Below, piece after piece: positions 1 through 8,258 of a DNA stretch of 54,356 nucleotides. The translations under genes and the position numbers were made by a program. The DNA lies in assembly GCA_027484605.1 (NCBI GenBank), contig JAIXSR010000123.1:1-54356 (forward strand), in the 5' to 3' direction. Below the pieces are notes generated by a model. It worked only from the letters and a program-made list of their open reading frames with translations, had not been told where the DNA came from and made no database searches. This stretch comes from Hyphomicrobiales bacterium. GTDB lineage: Bacteria > Pseudomonadota > Alphaproteobacteria > Rhizobiales > Beijerinckiaceae. Within the stretch, counting starts at the first letter, position 1. Every line of letters begins with the position of its first letter.

Positions 1-1
1 C

Positions 2-157
2 TCCTTCATGCTGATCGAGCGGCCCGGCGCCTATGTCTTCATCGGCAACGGCAACAGCGCGGGCCTGCATCACCCGGCCTACGACTTCAATGATGACGTG
101 CTGCCCTATGGCATGCATTTCTGGACCGAACTCGCCAAGGCCCGGACGGCGGCCTGA
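2..157 (+). CDS. M20 family amidohydrolase/metallopeptidase, C-terminal end (partial)
   Basis: Only the last 51 codons are present; the gene runs off the left edge and ends with TGA at 155-157. The translation contains SFMLIERPGAYVFIGNG, then a GLHHPAYDFND stretch and a final LPYGMHFWTELA segment. The H-x-P-x-Y-D-F-N-D pattern near the C terminus is typical of M20D aminoacylase/hippurate hydrolase (AbgB/HipO-like) enzymes, in which the histidine is a metal ligand. Such enzymes hydrolyse N-acyl amino acids or peptides in the cytoplasm. It converges on the dipeptide-type ABC operon, separated by a perfect inverted repeat. A functional link between amidohydrolase and peptide transporter is plausible but is inference. 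Confidence 0.75.
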   Translation, partial: SFMLIERPGAYVFIGNGNSAGLHHPAYDFNDDVLPYGMHFWTELAKARTAA

Positions 158-174
158 GCGTTCCGGAATTCATT

Positions 175-211
175 GACCGACCGGTCAACTCAATAACTTG
201 ACCGGTCGGTC
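175..211. terminator. Perfect 14-bp inverted repeat between convergent genes
   Basis: Arms 175-188 (GACCGACCGGTCAA) and 198-211 (TTGACCGGTCGGTC) are exact reverse complements around a 9-nt loop. It sits between the stop of the M20 gene and the stop of dppF, the usual place for a shared terminator. Neither side has a good T-tract. Each arm is itself nearly palindromic (TTGACC-GACC-GGTCAA), so it could instead be a paired regulator site. Confidence 0.55.
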
Positions 212-216
212 GGGGA

Positions 217-1218
217 TCAGGGCATCCGCCCCTCCTCGGCCGCATGGCAGGCCACGCCGTCGATCATGGCCGGCGCCTCGCGCTTGCAGCGCTCGTTTGC
301 CAGCGGGCATCGCGGGTGGAACGTGCAGCCGGAAGGCGGGTTGATCGGGTTCGGGATCTCGCCGGCGACCATCTGGCGCTGGCGGCCGGTCATGCCCAGG
401 TCGGGCACGGCATCAAGCAGCATCCGCGTATAGGGATGGCGCGGTGCCGAGAAGAGCTTCTTCCCCTCGCTGATCTCGACCAGGCGGCCGAGATACATGA
501 CCCCGATCCGGTCGGCCATGTGCCGGACCACGGCCAGGTTATGCGAGATGAAGAGATAGGTCAGGCCGAATTCCTTCTGCAAATCCCGCATCAGGTTCAG
601 GATCTGGGCCTGGACCGAGACATCGAGCGCGGAAGTCGGCTCGTCGCAGACGATGAATTCGGCGCTGGAGGCAAGCGCGCGGGCAATGGCAATGCGCTGG
701 CGCTGGCCGCCCGAGAATTCATGCGGGTATTTGCGGCCATCATCCGGGTGCAATCCGACCAGCGTCAGCAATTCGCCGACCCGTGCGGCGACCTGCTCGC
801 CCTTCAGCAGGCCGAAGGCATGGATCGGCTCCGCGATGATGCGCTCCACCCGCCAGCGCGGGTTGAGGCTGGCATAGGGATCCTGGAAGATCATCTGGAT
901 CCGCTTGCGCAATTGCTGGCGGGTCTGGCTGTCCTTCACCGCTGTCATCGAGACGCCATCGATCAGCACCGAACCTGAGGTCACAGGCAGCAGCCCGACG
1001 GCCATGCGGGCCACGGTGGACTTGCCGGAGCCGGATTCCCCGACAAGGGCGAAGGTCTCGCCCCGGCGGATATCGAAGGACAGGCCATCCACGGCCTTGA
1101 GGAAGGCCTTGGGCTGGCGCTCGATCACCCGGTTGAGCCAGGGCCGCGAGACGTCGAAGACGCGCTTGAGATCGCGCACCTCGACAAAGGTTTCACTGGG
1201 CTTGGCTTGCGCCATCAT
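217..1218 (-). CDS. dppF: Dipeptide/oligopeptide ABC transporter ATP-binding protein (DppF type)
   Basis: Second ATPase of a five-component peptide-type ABC importer; it hydrolyses ATP at the cytoplasmic face of the permease pair. From the chosen start (333 aa) the Walker A GESGSGKST lies near residues 60-68, the signature SGGQRQR near 169-175, and Walker B FIVCDEPTSALD near 188-199. A C-terminal oligopeptide/dipeptide transporter extension has the CTFHPRCP motif and further cysteines. The ATG at 1218 overlaps the TGA of dppD (ATGATGA), giving translational coupling; the frame stays open upstream but inside dppD. It is the last gene of the dppABCDF-like operon. The substrate could be peptides, nickel or another small solute; the sequence does not decide. 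Confidence 0.9.
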   Translation of the reverse strand: MMAQAKPSETFVEVRDLKRVFDVSRPWLNRVIERQPKAFLKAVDGLSFDIRRGETFALVGESGSGKSTVARMAVGLLPVTSGSVLIDGVSMTAVKDSQTRQQLRKRIQMIFQDPYASLNPRWRVERIIAEPIHAFGLLKGEQVAARVGELLTLVGLHPDDGRKYPHEFSGGQRQRIAIARALASSAEFIVCDEPTSALDVSVQAQILNLMRDLQKEFGLTYLFISHNLAVVRHMADRIGVMYLGRLVEISEGKKLFSAPRHPYTRMLLDAVPDLGMTGRQRQMVAGEIPNPINPPSGCTFHPRCPLANERCKREAPAMIDGVACHAAEEGRMP

Positions 1219-2234
1219 GAGGCGGTCTCGACGGTTTTCCGGGTGTAGAGATGGCAGGCCACGCGGTGGCCGGGCATGAGCGGGGCCTCGCCTTCGAGCC
1301 CGAACCGCGGAATATCCGGATCCGGCCGTTCGACATGGCAACGGTCGAAGACCCTGTCGCAGCGCGGGTTGAAGGCGCAGCCCTGCGGGATATTCGACAG
1401 GCGCGGCATCGAGCCGGGGATCTGGACCAGCCGCTCCGCCTCGGCCTCCAGGGTGGGAATGGCGCCCATCAGCCCCTTCGCATAAGGGTGCAGCGGATGC
1501 TTGACGACATCACGGACCGGACCGATCTCAGCGACGCGGCCAGCATACATGACGGCGACGCGATCCGCCGTTTCGGCGATCACACCCATATCATGCGTGA
1601 CCAGCATGACGGCGGTGCCGCGCTCGCGGCAGAGCTTGCGGATCAGCGCGATGATCTGCGCCTGGACCGACACGTCGAGTGCGGTGGTCGGCTCATCGGC
1701 GACGATGAAATCCGGCTCGGCACAGAGGGCGAGCGCGATCACCACGCGTTGGCGCATGCCCCCGGAAAACTCATGCGGATAGCCGTCGATCCGGCGTTCA
1801 GGCGCGGGAATGCCCACCTCGTTCAGCAGGTCGATGGCCCGGGCCCGGGCCGCCGAGGGGCTGAGATCGGTATGGGTGAGGATCGTCTCGACCAGCTGCT
1901 CGCCCACCCGATAGAGCGGGTTGAGCGAGGTCAGCGGGTCCTGGAAGATCATGGCGATCTTCCGCCCGCGGATGCGGCGCAGGGATTCGGGATCGAGGTT
2001 GTCGATCCGCTGGCCATGCAGGCGGATCTCGCCGCCGGCGATCCGGCCGGGCGGCTCGATCAGGCCGATAATGGCCGAGCCGGTGACGGACTTGCCGGCC
2101 CCGGATTCCCCGACCACGCCCAGAACCTCGCCGGGCATGATGTCGAAGGAGACACCATTGATCGCGCGGAGGATGCCCTTGCGGGTGACGAACTCGACCC
2201 GGAGGTCACGGACGGAAATGACAGGCTCGGTCAT
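1215..2234 (-). CDS. dppD: Dipeptide/oligopeptide ABC transporter ATP-binding protein (DppD type)
   Basis: First ATPase of the peptide-type importer, 339 aa. Walker A GESGAGKS lies at about 42-49, the signature SGGMRQR at 157-163, and Walker [13 protein letters not shown] at about 176-187. It ends in the Opp/Dpp C-terminal extension with a GCAFNPRC motif. DppD and DppF normally form the ATPase heterodimer that drives DppB-DppC. The start follows the stop of dppC by 3 nt and the end overlaps dppF by 4 nt, so the genes are almost certainly co-transcribed and coupled. Length and motifs are normal for the family. Confidence 0.9.
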   Translation of the reverse strand: MTEPVISVRDLRVEFVTRKGILRAINGVSFDIMPGEVLGVVGESGAGKSVTGSAIIGLIEPPGRIAGGEIRLHGQRIDNLDPESLRRIRGRKIAMIFQDPLTSLNPLYRVGEQLVETILTHTDLSPSAARARAIDLLNEVGIPAPERRIDGYPHEFSGGMRQRVVIALALCAEPDFIVADEPTTALDVSVQAQIIALIRKLCRERGTAVMLVTHDMGVIAETADRVAVMYAGRVAEIGPVRDVVKHPLHPYAKGLMGAIPTLEAEAERLVQIPGSMPRLSNIPQGCAFNPRCDRVFDRCHVERPDPDIPRFGLEGEAPLMPGHRVACHLYTRKTVETAS

Positions 2235-2237
2235 TCC

Positions 2238-3203
2238 TCACCTCAGACGCGGGTTGAGCGCATCGCGCAGCCAGTCGCCCAGCAGGTTCACCGCCAGCAC
2301 GAGAATGGCGAGGGTGGCCCCGGGGAAGGCGACGATCCACCAATCGCCCGAGAACAGGTACTTGTTCCCGATCGAGATCAGCGTGCCGAGCGAGGGCTGG
2401 GTCGGTGGCAGGCCGACGCCAAGGAAGGAAAGGGTCGCCTCGGTGATGACGGCGAGCCCGAGATTGATCGTCAGGATGACGAGAACCGGCCCGATCACGT
2501 TCGGCAGGACATGGCGGAGCATGATGACCGGCGCCGGCAGGCCGACCAGCCGGGCGGCATGGACGTAATCCTTGTTCTTCTCGACCAGGGTGGAACCCCG
2601 GATGGTGCGGGCATATTGCACCCAGAACGAGAGGCCGATCGAGATCACGAGCACGGGGATGGCCGATTGCTCGCGCGGGAGGCCCTGGAACAGGCCCTGC
2701 GCGACCCCGTCGATCAGCAGGGCAATGAGGATGGCGGGGAAGGTCAGCTGGACATCGGCGATGCGCATGATGATCGCGTCGATCCGGCCGCCCATATAGC
2801 CCGCGACGAGACCGAGCGTGATGCCGATGGTGGCGGCGAGCAATACGCCCAGCCCGCCGACGGCGAGCGAAACCCGCAGGCCGTAGAGGATCGCCGAGAA
2901 CATGTCGCGGCCCTGGTCATCCGTGCCGATCACGAAGCGCGAATCCCCGCCCTGCTGCCAGACCGGCGGGATGGAGGCATCCGACAGGAACACCTTGGCG
3001 GGGTCGAACGGGTCAAAGGGGGCAATCCACGGCGCGAGAAGCGCGCCGAGGAAGCAGAGCAGCACGATCACCGCTGCCACCATCGTCAGTTTTGACGAGC
3101 GGAAACTGTGGAGGATGTCGGAATCGAGGATCTTGCGGATCACCGGAGAGCCGGCGCCGCCGCCGACCAGCCCCTTCACTTCCTCGGGCGTGGGTGCAGG
3201 CAT
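2238..3203 (-). CDS. dppC: Dipeptide-type ABC transporter permease (DppC type)
   Basis: Inner-membrane permease of 321 aa with a cytoplasmic N-terminal tail, a first transmembrane helix at about residues 38-60 (the MVAAVIVLLCFLGALLAPW region), and a C-terminal binding-protein-dependent transport module of five helices. An AARLVGLPAPVIMLRHVLPN stretch is the EAA-loop region that contacts the ATPase. Fusion of an N-terminal OppC-type helix to the BPD module is characteristic of DppC/OppC. It starts 3 nt after dppB and ends 3 nt before dppD. It should pair with DppB as the translocation channel. Confidence 0.9.
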   Translation of the reverse strand: MPAPTPEEVKGLVGGGAGSPVIRKILDSDILHSFRSSKLTMVAAVIVLLCFLGALLAPWIAPFDPFDPAKVFLSDASIPPVWQQGGDSRFVIGTDDQGRDMFSAILYGLRVSLAVGGLGVLLAATIGITLGLVAGYMGGRIDAIIMRIADVQLTFPAILIALLIDGVAQGLFQGLPREQSAIPVLVISIGLSFWVQYARTIRGSTLVEKNKDYVHAARLVGLPAPVIMLRHVLPNVIGPVLVILTINLGLAVITEATLSFLGVGLPPTQPSLGTLISIGNKYLFSGDWWIVAFPGATLAILVLAVNLLGDWLRDALNPRLR

Positions 3204-3206
3204 GGC

Positions 3207-4184
3207 TCAGCTCCTCATCGCGATGCGCAGGCGCGGATCGACGAGCCCGTAGGTCAGGTCGACCAGCAGGTTGATCAGCACGAAAAGCAGGCCGATGAGC
3301 ATGAGATAGGCCGCCATGATCGGGATATCGACGTTCTGTACCGCCTTCAGGAAGAGAAGGCCCATGCCGGGCCAGTTGAAGACGGTTTCGGTGATGATGG
3401 CGAAAGCAATGATCGAGCCAAGCTGCAGGCCGGCAATGGTGATGACCGGGATGAGCGTGTTCTTCAGGGCATGGCCGAAATGGATGGAGCGCGTGCGGAG
3501 GCCGCGGGCCTTGGCGAACTTGATGTAATCCGTCCGCATCACTTCCAGCATCTCGGCCCGGACCAAGCGCATGATCAGCGTCATCTGGAAAAGGCCGAGC
3601 GTGATCGCCGGCAGGACCAGAGCCCTCAGCCCGGATGCCGTGAGAAAGCCGGTGGTCCACCAGTCGCCGAATTTGACGACCTGCCCTCGCCCGTTGGAAG
3701 GCAGCCAGCCGAGTACCACGGCGAAGAGGTAGATCAGCAGGATGCCGATCAGGAAGGTCGGCAGGCTGACACCGATCAGCGAGATTGCCTGGAACAGCTG
3801 GGCGAGCCAGGAATCCCGGCGCAGTGCGCAATAGACGCCCATGACAAGCCCGACCACCAGCGCGAAGGCCGCAGCGGTGAAGGCGAGTTCGAGGGTTGCC
3901 GGCGCGCGCTCGGCCAGGAGCCGGGTGACAGGCTGGCGGAACTGGTAGGACACGCCGAAATCGAAATGCAGCGCATTCCACATGAAGCGGCCGAACTGGA
4001 CGATGGTGGGATCATTCAGGCCGAGCGACTGGCGCAGGCGCGCCACCTCTTCCTGAGGCGTGTCGACGCCGACCATCTGGTTCACCGGGTCGCCGACAAA
4101 GCGGAACATCAGGAATGCAATCAGGGCGACCGCCAGCATGACAGCCGCCGATTGCATGATGCGCCGGATCACGAACGCGAGCAT
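3207..4184 (-). CDS. dppB: Dipeptide-type ABC transporter permease (DppB type)
   Basis: Inner-membrane permease of 325 aa. It begins with the hallmark MLAFVIRRIMQS helix of DppB/OppB, followed by the large periplasmic segment with DPVNQMVG, then five further helices. The EAA loop is in the KARGLRTRSIHFGHALKN region. It forms the channel with DppC. It lies 83 nt downstream of dppA, and a stable hairpin with a T-rich tail sits in that gap, so permease expression is probably lower than that of the binding protein. Confidence 0.9.
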   Translation of the reverse strand: MLAFVIRRIMQSAAVMLAVALIAFLMFRFVGDPVNQMVGVDTPQEEVARLRQSLGLNDPTIVQFGRFMWNALHFDFGVSYQFRQPVTRLLAERAPATLELAFTAAAFALVVGLVMGVYCALRRDSWLAQLFQAISLIGVSLPTFLIGILLIYLFAVVLGWLPSNGRGQVVKFGDWWTTGFLTASGLRALVLPAITLGLFQMTLIMRLVRAEMLEVMRTDYIKFAKARGLRTRSIHFGHALKNTLIPVITIAGLQLGSIIAFAIITETVFNWPGMGLLFLKAVQNVDIPIMAAYLMLIGLLFVLINLLVDLTYGLVDPRLRIAMRS

Positions 4185-4216
4185 GCAACGGTTCCAATTC
4201 TGGCGGAAAGGCCTTG

Positions 4217-4252
4217 ATCAAAAAGAAAGGGGCGGCCGGGAATGGCCGCCCC
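4217..4252 (-). terminator. Intercistronic hairpin with T-tract between dppA and dppB
   Basis: GGGGCGGCC (4229-4237) pairs perfectly with GGCCGCCCC (4244-4252) around a 6-nt loop. Read on the minus strand it is followed by TTTCTTTTTGA, the layout of an intrinsic terminator. Lying inside the operon just after dppA, it most likely acts as a partial terminator or 3'-end stabiliser that raises binding-protein mRNA over permease mRNA. Confidence 0.75.
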
Positions 4253-4267
4253 TCCGGATGTTCGACG

Positions 4268-5863
4268 TCAGTTCTTCTTGGCCCAGTAGAGCAGGACCGA
4301 GTTGTCGGCGCGCTGCGACAGCTCGACCTTACTGGAAACGCCCCAGCTCAGGGCCTGCTGGTGCAGCGGGACATAGCCGAATTCGCCGGTCGTGATCTGG
4401 AAGGCTTCCTTGATCATGGCGTCGCGCTTCGCCGGATCGCTCTCGACAAGGATCTTGTCGGCCAGCTCGTCGACCTTCTTGTTGCAATAGCCGCCGAGGT
4501 TGGATTCACCGCGCGGCGAGCCATCGGCACGGCAGCCATGGATGTCGAAGAGGACATTGTGACTGTCGAAGGTGCCGGGGGTCCAGCCGAGCAGGTAGAA
4601 GGAGGTCTTGTAGCCCCCCGACTTCAGCACCTTGGCGAAATACTGCGCCTTGGGCTGGGCGTTGAGGTTCACCTTCACGCCGATGCGGGCCAGCATCCCG
4701 ACGGCCGCCTGGCAGATCTGGCCGTCATTGACGTAGCGGTCGTTCGGGCAATCCATGCCCACCTCGAAGCCATTCGGATAGCCGGCATCGGCCAGAAGCT
4801 TCTTTGCCGCTTCCGGATCGAATTTCGGGCTGGTGAAGTCCTTCGAATGCGTGAAGAGCGACGGGGCGATCATCAGGGCCGACGGGGTCGACAGGCCCCG
4901 CATGACGCGCGCCTTGATGGTCTCCTTGTCGATGGCCATGTTGAAGGCCTGCCGGACGCGGACATCCTTGAAGGGGTTCTTGCCCTTCACGTTCGATTCC
5001 AGAAGCTCGTCGCGGATCTGGTCAAAGCCGAGGAAGATCGTGCGCAGTTCCGGGCCGGCCAGCACCTTGGCAGTGTTGGAGGAATTGACGCGGGCGATAT
5101 CCTGCACCGGAACCGGTTCGATGACATCGACCTCGCCCGACAGGAGCGCCGCCACGCGGGTGGCATCGTTCGGAATCGGGGTGAAGACGATCTCGGTGAG
5201 GTTGTGTTCCTTCTTGCCCCACCAGGCCGCATTGGCCTTGAACACGGTCTTCACGCCCGGCTGGTGGCTCTCGATCCGGAAGGGGCCGGTACCGTTGGTG
5301 TTGAGCGAGGAATGGCTCGGCGTCGTGGCGGCGGCCGGCGTCGGGGCGACGGCATTGTTCGCCTCGGCCCATTTCTTCGACATGATGTACCAGGTATCCC
5401 ACTGGGCAACCATGATCGGGTTCGGGCTTTCCAGTTCGACCTCGACGGTGTGACTGTCGATCTTCGTGAACTTCGCGCCCTTGGGCACGCGGGTCTGGAA
5501 ATTCGAGCCCGTGGCACGGACACGATCCGCCGAGAAGATCACGTCATCGGCGGTGAAATCCTCGCCATTGTGGAACTTCACGCCCTTGCGCAGGTGGAAG
5601 CGCCAGCGCTTGGCACCGTCGAGCACTTCCCAGCGCTCGGCCAGGCCCGGACCGACCTTGAGGTCCTTCCCGCGGGAAGTCAGGCCCTCATAGACATGGC
5701 CGAGATGGGCATTCGCGGTGGTTTCATTGAGGGTGTAGGGATCGAGCGACTTCAGGTCGCCCTGGTTGGCATAGCGAAGCGACACCGCATGCGCCGGCGA
5801 CAAAGCGACCGACAATGCGAGGGCCGCGCCGGCGGCCAGCAGATATTTCCGAAGATTCATCAC
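4268..5863 (-). CDS. dppA: Periplasmic peptide-type ABC transporter substrate-binding protein (DppA type)
   Basis: Family 5 solute-binding protein of 531 aa. A Sec signal peptide covers about residues 1-26, with a probable cleavage after AHA. The mature N terminus has the family pattern LRYANQGDLKSLDPYTLNE, followed by EGLTSRG and, further on, NGEDFTADDVIFSADR. It captures the solute in the periplasm and delivers it to DppBC. AGGGAGA lies about 7 nt before the ATG at 5863. It is the first gene of the operon and diverges from the cyclase gene. Family members bind dipeptides, oligopeptides, glutathione, nickel or opines; the ligand cannot be read from the sequence. Confidence 0.9.
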   Translation of the reverse strand: MMNLRKYLLAAGAALALSVALSPAHAVSLRYANQGDLKSLDPYTLNETTANAHLGHVYEGLTSRGKDLKVGPGLAERWEVLDGAKRWRFHLRKGVKFHNGEDFTADDVIFSADRVRATGSNFQTRVPKGAKFTKIDSHTVEVELESPNPIMVAQWDTWYIMSKKWAEANNAVAPTPAAATTPSHSSLNTNGTGPFRIESHQPGVKTVFKANAAWWGKKEHNLTEIVFTPIPNDATRVAALLSGEVDVIEPVPVQDIARVNSSNTAKVLAGPELRTIFLGFDQIRDELLESNVKGKNPFKDVRVRQAFNMAIDKETIKARVMRGLSTPSALMIAPSLFTHSKDFTSPKFDPEAAKKLLADAGYPNGFEVGMDCPNDRYVNDGQICQAAVGMLARIGVKVNLNAQPKAQYFAKVLKSGGYKTSFYLLGWTPGTFDSHNVLFDIHGCRADGSPRGESNLGGYCNKKVDELADKILVESDPAKRDAMIKEAFQITTGEFGYVPLHQQALSWGVSSKVELSQRADNSVLLYWAKKN

Positions 5864-6176
5864 AACTCTCCCTTGTCACCGGTCGCCGCTGCGAGAACGT
5901 CCGGGCTGTTGGTGGACCAAGTCGACCGTTTTGCCCCGGCAAAATCAAGCGGATTCTCCAGAACATGCGAATGAGCTGATAGAACCGGCAAAACGGGCCG
6001 AAAACCGGGAGCCGGACAGCCTCGATTCGCCGCGTTCCGGCAGGATTGCCCGATCAAGCGATGCCCTGCCGGGCCGGCGATGGTCGAAGGCGGGAAACTG
6101 TGCGCCGCCGCACAGCGCCGCTTTGTGCGCTGGCGCATGGTGTGGCACCTTGACCCCTCGTTGGACGCCCTGACTC
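5864..6176. promoter_or_regulatory. Divergent intergenic region between dppA and the cyclase gene
   Basis: This 313-nt gap must hold both promoters, but no convincing -35/-10 pair was identified. The clearest structure is an inverted repeat CTGTGCG-CCGC-CGCACAG (6098-6115, perfect 7-bp arms), about 60 nt before the GTG of the cyclase gene. It could be an operator or a leader hairpin. No convincing small gene was seen. Confidence 0.4.
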
Positions 6177-8171
6177 GTGGCGGCGCCGGAGCATCGGAAC
6201 GTGAAGCGGAAAATCACAGCGATCATGGCGGCGGATGTCGCCGAATATACGCGCCTGATCTCGGAGGACGAGGAAGAGACCCTCGCACGGCTCGAATCCT
6301 ACCGGCTCGTCTTCGACGATTTCGTCAAACGGGCCGGCGGGCGGATCTTCAACACGGCGGGCGATGGCGTGATGTGCGAGTTTCCCAGCGCCGTCGAGGC
6401 CACGCGCTGCGCGATCGACATCCAGGAATCGCTGAGGACGCGCAACCTCGCCTATCCGGCTACCCGGCAGATGCATTTCCGGATCGGCATTTCCATCGGC
6501 GACGTGGTCGAGCGCGATGGCGACCTGCTCGGCGACGGCGTGAACATTGCCGCAAGGCTGCAGAGCCTGGCCGAACCGGGCAGCATCTGCGTCTCGCGCA
6601 ACGTGCATGAGGCGGTGACGAACAAGATCTCGGTGCCCTTCCGCGATCTCGGCAGCCGCGAGGTCAAGAACCTGCCGCATCCCGTCCATGCCTTCCAGAT
6701 CGAGATGGGCCCGCGCGACAGGATGTCCGCGATTGCGGCCGCCCGGTCGGCGCCCAAAGGCGACAAGGCCGGATTGCCTGTCGGGGCTTTCGTCGCCGGC
6801 GCGGCCGCTCTCGCCATCGGCGTGGCTGCCGGCGCCTTCCTGATGGGCCGGGACCGCCCTGCCCCGCCACAGCCGGGCCCGCTTGTGGCGCAACCTGCCC
6901 CGGTTCCCGTTCCCGCAGCCCCCTCGCCGCCGGCCGAGCCGGCAAAGCCGCCGCAGCAGGCGAGCGTGGTCGTGACGGAGAATCTCACCCCGGCCGAGGC
7001 GTTCGACCGGCTGGCAAAATCCGGCGGTATCGTGCGCGATCCGAAATCGGCGCCGGAACTCTATCACAATGCGCGCTCGTTCGAGGCGCGCGGCGAGGCG
7101 GCGGCGGCGCGGCGGGACTACCTCGCCTTCGCCGCGCTCGGGACCGACCACCTCGATCCGCTGATGCGGCTTGCCAGCCTGATCCGGACGCAGGATGGCC
7201 GGGCCGGGGCGCGCGAGGTCTTCGCGGAGCTGTCAAAGGGCAAGGGACGGGCGGCAGCGCTTGTCCATATCCTTCAATTCGAGGGTATCGAGCGGCAGAC
7301 ACGGCTCGGCGCCTTCGCCGAGTCCAACCCGGATTACGCGCCTGTCCATGCCCTGATCGCGCAGGAATTCGGCGAGGACCGCCAGAACGGACAGACGATC
7401 GATGACCGGCGCCGGGAACTGGCAGCCACCGAGCGGTTCCTGCTGGCCGAGCGCGAGGGCAAGCTGGTGCCCTTCTTCCTCGACCAGAGCGTGCTGGCGC
7501 AATGGATCGACCGGGCGCAGAAGCGCGAGGCGATCCTCAAGGCCTTCTTTGCCGACGGGCGTGACCAGCCCGGCCTGATGTTCATGCGGCACAATGCCGG
7601 CTGGATCGCGACGATCACGTTGCCGGAAGCCGCTTCCCGCATCGAGGTGAAGCTCGGCCAGGCGCCGGAATTCAAGCCGACGGGCATGCTCGCCAACATC
7701 GACCCGCGCACCGGCAAGCCGATGCCCAATCCCAGTTTCGAGATGGCGCCGAACCAGGCGGCCGCCGATATCGCCCTGCGTTATCTCGACGCCAATGGCG
7801 TGACCAGCCCGGTCTCGCTGAAGCGTTTCGACCCGAGAGAGAGCCTGGTCCGGGGCATGCGCGACATTCTCGACCGCTTTTCGACCAGCTGGCTGGCCTT
7901 CGGGACGGGGCATAACCAGCACCTGCTTTATTACACCCATCTCGTCAGCTATCGCTGCGCGATCCGGAAGGTGGAAATCGGCTTCAACGGCGAGTCGCCG
8001 GCACAGCCGATCGAATTGCCCCCGTGCGACGAGGCCAATCCGCATTCGATCCCCTCCGGCGCCCTGCCCTATCTGCGGATCCGCCCGGAAATCGAGAGCG
8101 CGACGATCCGCCTCACCTATATCGGCGGCGAGATTTCCGAGGTGAAGACGTTCCAGCGGCCGAAACCATGA
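6177..8171 (+). CDS. Class III adenylate/guanylate cyclase with membrane anchor and unknown C-terminal domain
   Basis: The N-terminal catalytic domain (about residues 10-175) begins RKITAIMAADVAEYTRL. It carries the two metal-binding aspartates (D20 and D63, the latter in NTAGDGVMCEF) and the transition-state Asn/Arg pair in LLGDGVNIAARL (N123, R127), so it should make cAMP or cGMP. A proline-rich linker follows a single transmembrane helix at about 200-223. The remaining roughly 420 residues, probably periplasmic, look helical at first (YHNARSFEARGEAAAARR, TPR-like) and end in beta-rich sequence that I do not recognise. The start is GTG at 6177; a second GTG at 6201 is also possible. Many Hyphomicrobiales carry cyclases with C-terminal TPR or sensory modules. 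The gene stands alone, divergent from dppA. Confidence 0.8.
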   Translation: MAAPEHRNVKRKITAIMAADVAEYTRLISEDEEETLARLESYRLVFDDFVKRAGGRIFNTAGDGVMCEFPSAVEATRCAIDIQESLRTRNLAYPATRQMHFRIGISIGDVVERDGDLLGDGVNIAARLQSLAEPGSICVSRNVHEAVTNKISVPFRDLGSREVKNLPHPVHAFQIEMGPRDRMSAIAAARSAPKGDKAGLPVGAFVAGAAALAIGVAAGAFLMGRDRPAPPQPGPLVAQPAPVPVPAAPSPPAEPAKPPQQASVVVTENLTPAEAFDRLAKSGGIVRDPKSAPELYHNARSFEARGEAAAARRDYLAFAALGTDHLDPLMRLASLIRTQDGRAGAREVFAELSKGKGRAAALVHILQFEGIERQTRLGAFAESNPDYAPVHALIAQEFGEDRQNGQTIDDRRRELAATERFLLAEREGKLVPFFLDQSVLAQWIDRAQKREAILKAFFADGRDQPGLMFMRHNAGWIATITLPEAASRIEVKLGQAPEFKPTGMLANIDPRTGKPMPNPSFEMAPNQAAADIALRYLDANGVTSPVSLKRFDPRESLVRGMRDILDRFSTSWLAFGTGHNQHLLYYTHLVSYRCAIRKVEIGFNGESPAQPIELPPCDEANPHSIPSGALPYLRIRPEIESATIRLTYIGGEISEVKTFQRPKP

Positions 8172-8258
8172 AAACCTGCCGCTCTGTCAGGTAGAGGACT
8201 TGTCAGCGCCCGCGCGGCCATGTTCGATCCCGGCGCATTGCCAGAAAAGGGATTTCCC

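Noticed and set aside
1251-3095. Long plus-strand open frame opposite dppD/dppC
   Set aside because: Its translation is low-complexity, rich in D/H/R/Q, and antisense to well-conserved ABC transporter genes; a GC-codon artefact.
4214-5974. 586-codon plus-strand frame opposite dppA
   Set aside because: No recognisable domain, and dppA on the other strand has a signal peptide, family motifs and a ribosome binding site.
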